Assembly: GCA_014377495.1 (NCBI GenBank)
Contig: JACMPN010000152.1
Span: 1 to 7,231 of the forward strand
Direction of reading: 5' to 3'
DNA length: 7,231 bases
DNA from: Candidatus Sericytochromatia bacterium
Lineage (GTDB): Bacteria > Cyanobacteriota > Sericytochromatia > JACMPN01
Shown: in pieces, positions 6,883 through 7,231 of the stretch
How positions within the stretch are numbered: the stretch's first letter is position 1
Layout of the letters: each line of letters starts with the position of its first letter
The notes under the pieces: model-generated
Databases searched by the model: none
The model's input: only the letters and a program-made list of their open reading frames with translations
Told to the model about the DNA's origin: nothing
Made by a program: the position numbers and the translations under genes

Positions 6883-7231
6883 GTGGCGGTCACGGAATCC
6901 CCGCAGACGGAAACGTGGGTCCGGCCGCAAGGCCGCACCTGGAACCTGCGCGCTTACACGATGATCCTGGCCCTGGTCACGATCGCCGGCTTTTTCACCG
7001 TGCTCACCGACGGCGTCTTCCTCAGTCCCCGGAACCTGGCCAACCTGATGCGCCAGATGTCGGTGACCGGCATCCTGTCGGTCGGCATGCTTCTGGTCAT
7101 CGTCTCCGGACGGATCGATTTGAGCCTGGGCTCCCTGGTCGGCTTGACCGGCGGGGCAGCCGCCATTGCCTTCGCCTGGCTGCACCTGGGGGCATTCGGG
7201 GCCATCGGTGTCGCCTTGGCGCTGGGTCTCA
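6883..7231 (+). CDS. xylH: XylH-type xylose ABC transporter permease, 3' end cut by window edge
   Basis: The frame starts with GTG directly after the xylG stop, with GGAGG (6871-6875) 7 nt upstream, and runs open to the right edge (116 codons; E. coli XylH has 393). It is the inner-membrane channel subunit that pairs with XylG and receives sugar from XylF. After a polar N-terminus (1-23), hydrophobic segments lie at about 25-43, 62-75, 85-100 and from 103 on. The conserved stretch FLSPRNLANLMRQ (46-58) with SGRIDLSLGS (75-84) is the permease signature of the BPD_transp_2 family. At position 77 there is Arg, where E. coli XylH has Glu and many relatives have Gly. The closest match I know is XylH, in line with its neighbours. 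Confidence 0.9.
   Translation, partial: MAVTESPQTETWVRPQGRTWNLRAYTMILALVTIAGFFTVLTDGVFLSPRNLANLMRQMSVTGILSVGMLLVIVSGRIDLSLGSLVGLTGGAAAIAFAWLHLGAFGAIGVALALGL

Overview
The window looks like chromosomal DNA of a GC-rich (roughly 60-65% GC by eye) Gram-negative bacterium, probably a proteobacterium. The evidence is GC-biased third codon positions, good Shine-Dalgarno sites, a recognisable sigma-70-type promoter and a XylFGH-type sugar ABC transporter whose binding protein has a signal peptide. An alphaproteobacterium would fit, but nothing here fixes the taxon. There are no rRNA or tRNA genes, CRISPR arrays, insertion sequences or phage genes.

Left part (1-2612), minus strand. A pirin-family bicupin gene runs off the left edge (882 down to 1, C-terminus missing). 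A 242-bp gap follows, holding a perfect 11-bp hairpin and a terminator-like hairpin that points along the plus strand. Next is a 495-residue protein (2612 down to 1125) of the octopine/nopaline (opine) dehydrogenase family. It carries an unusual N-terminal extension of about 90 residues that resembles an XRE-type helix-turn-helix. Its promoter (TTGAGG-17-TATACT) is easy to read, and a perfect 17-bp palindrome lies between that promoter and the ribosome binding site.

Middle part (2613-4183). The spacer between the divergent gene sets is about 400 bp. It is followed on the plus strand by a doubtful 52-codon GTG-start ORF with a signal-peptide-like N-terminus (3030-3188). A cysteine-cluster protein of the YkgJ/CxxCxxCC family (3413-4183) comes next, preceded by two mutually exclusive hairpins.

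Right part (4286-7231), plus strand. This is a tightly coupled xylFGH-type operon: periplasmic xylose-type binding protein, double-ATPase subunit (ATGA overlap with the previous gene) and permease (GTG start directly after the previous stop, cut by the right edge). Together they would bind a pentose, most likely D-xylose, in the periplasm and import it using ATP. No xylose isomerase, kinase or regulator lies in the window. xylF has no Shine-Dalgarno site and a -10-like hexamer ends only 6 bp before its ATG, so its mRNA may be leaderless.

Most of the window is ordinary housekeeping and transport content. The best candidate for something new is the putative HTH-opine dehydrogenase fusion with a palindrome in its own leader, which suggests an enzyme that controls its own expression. 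That idea is an inference.
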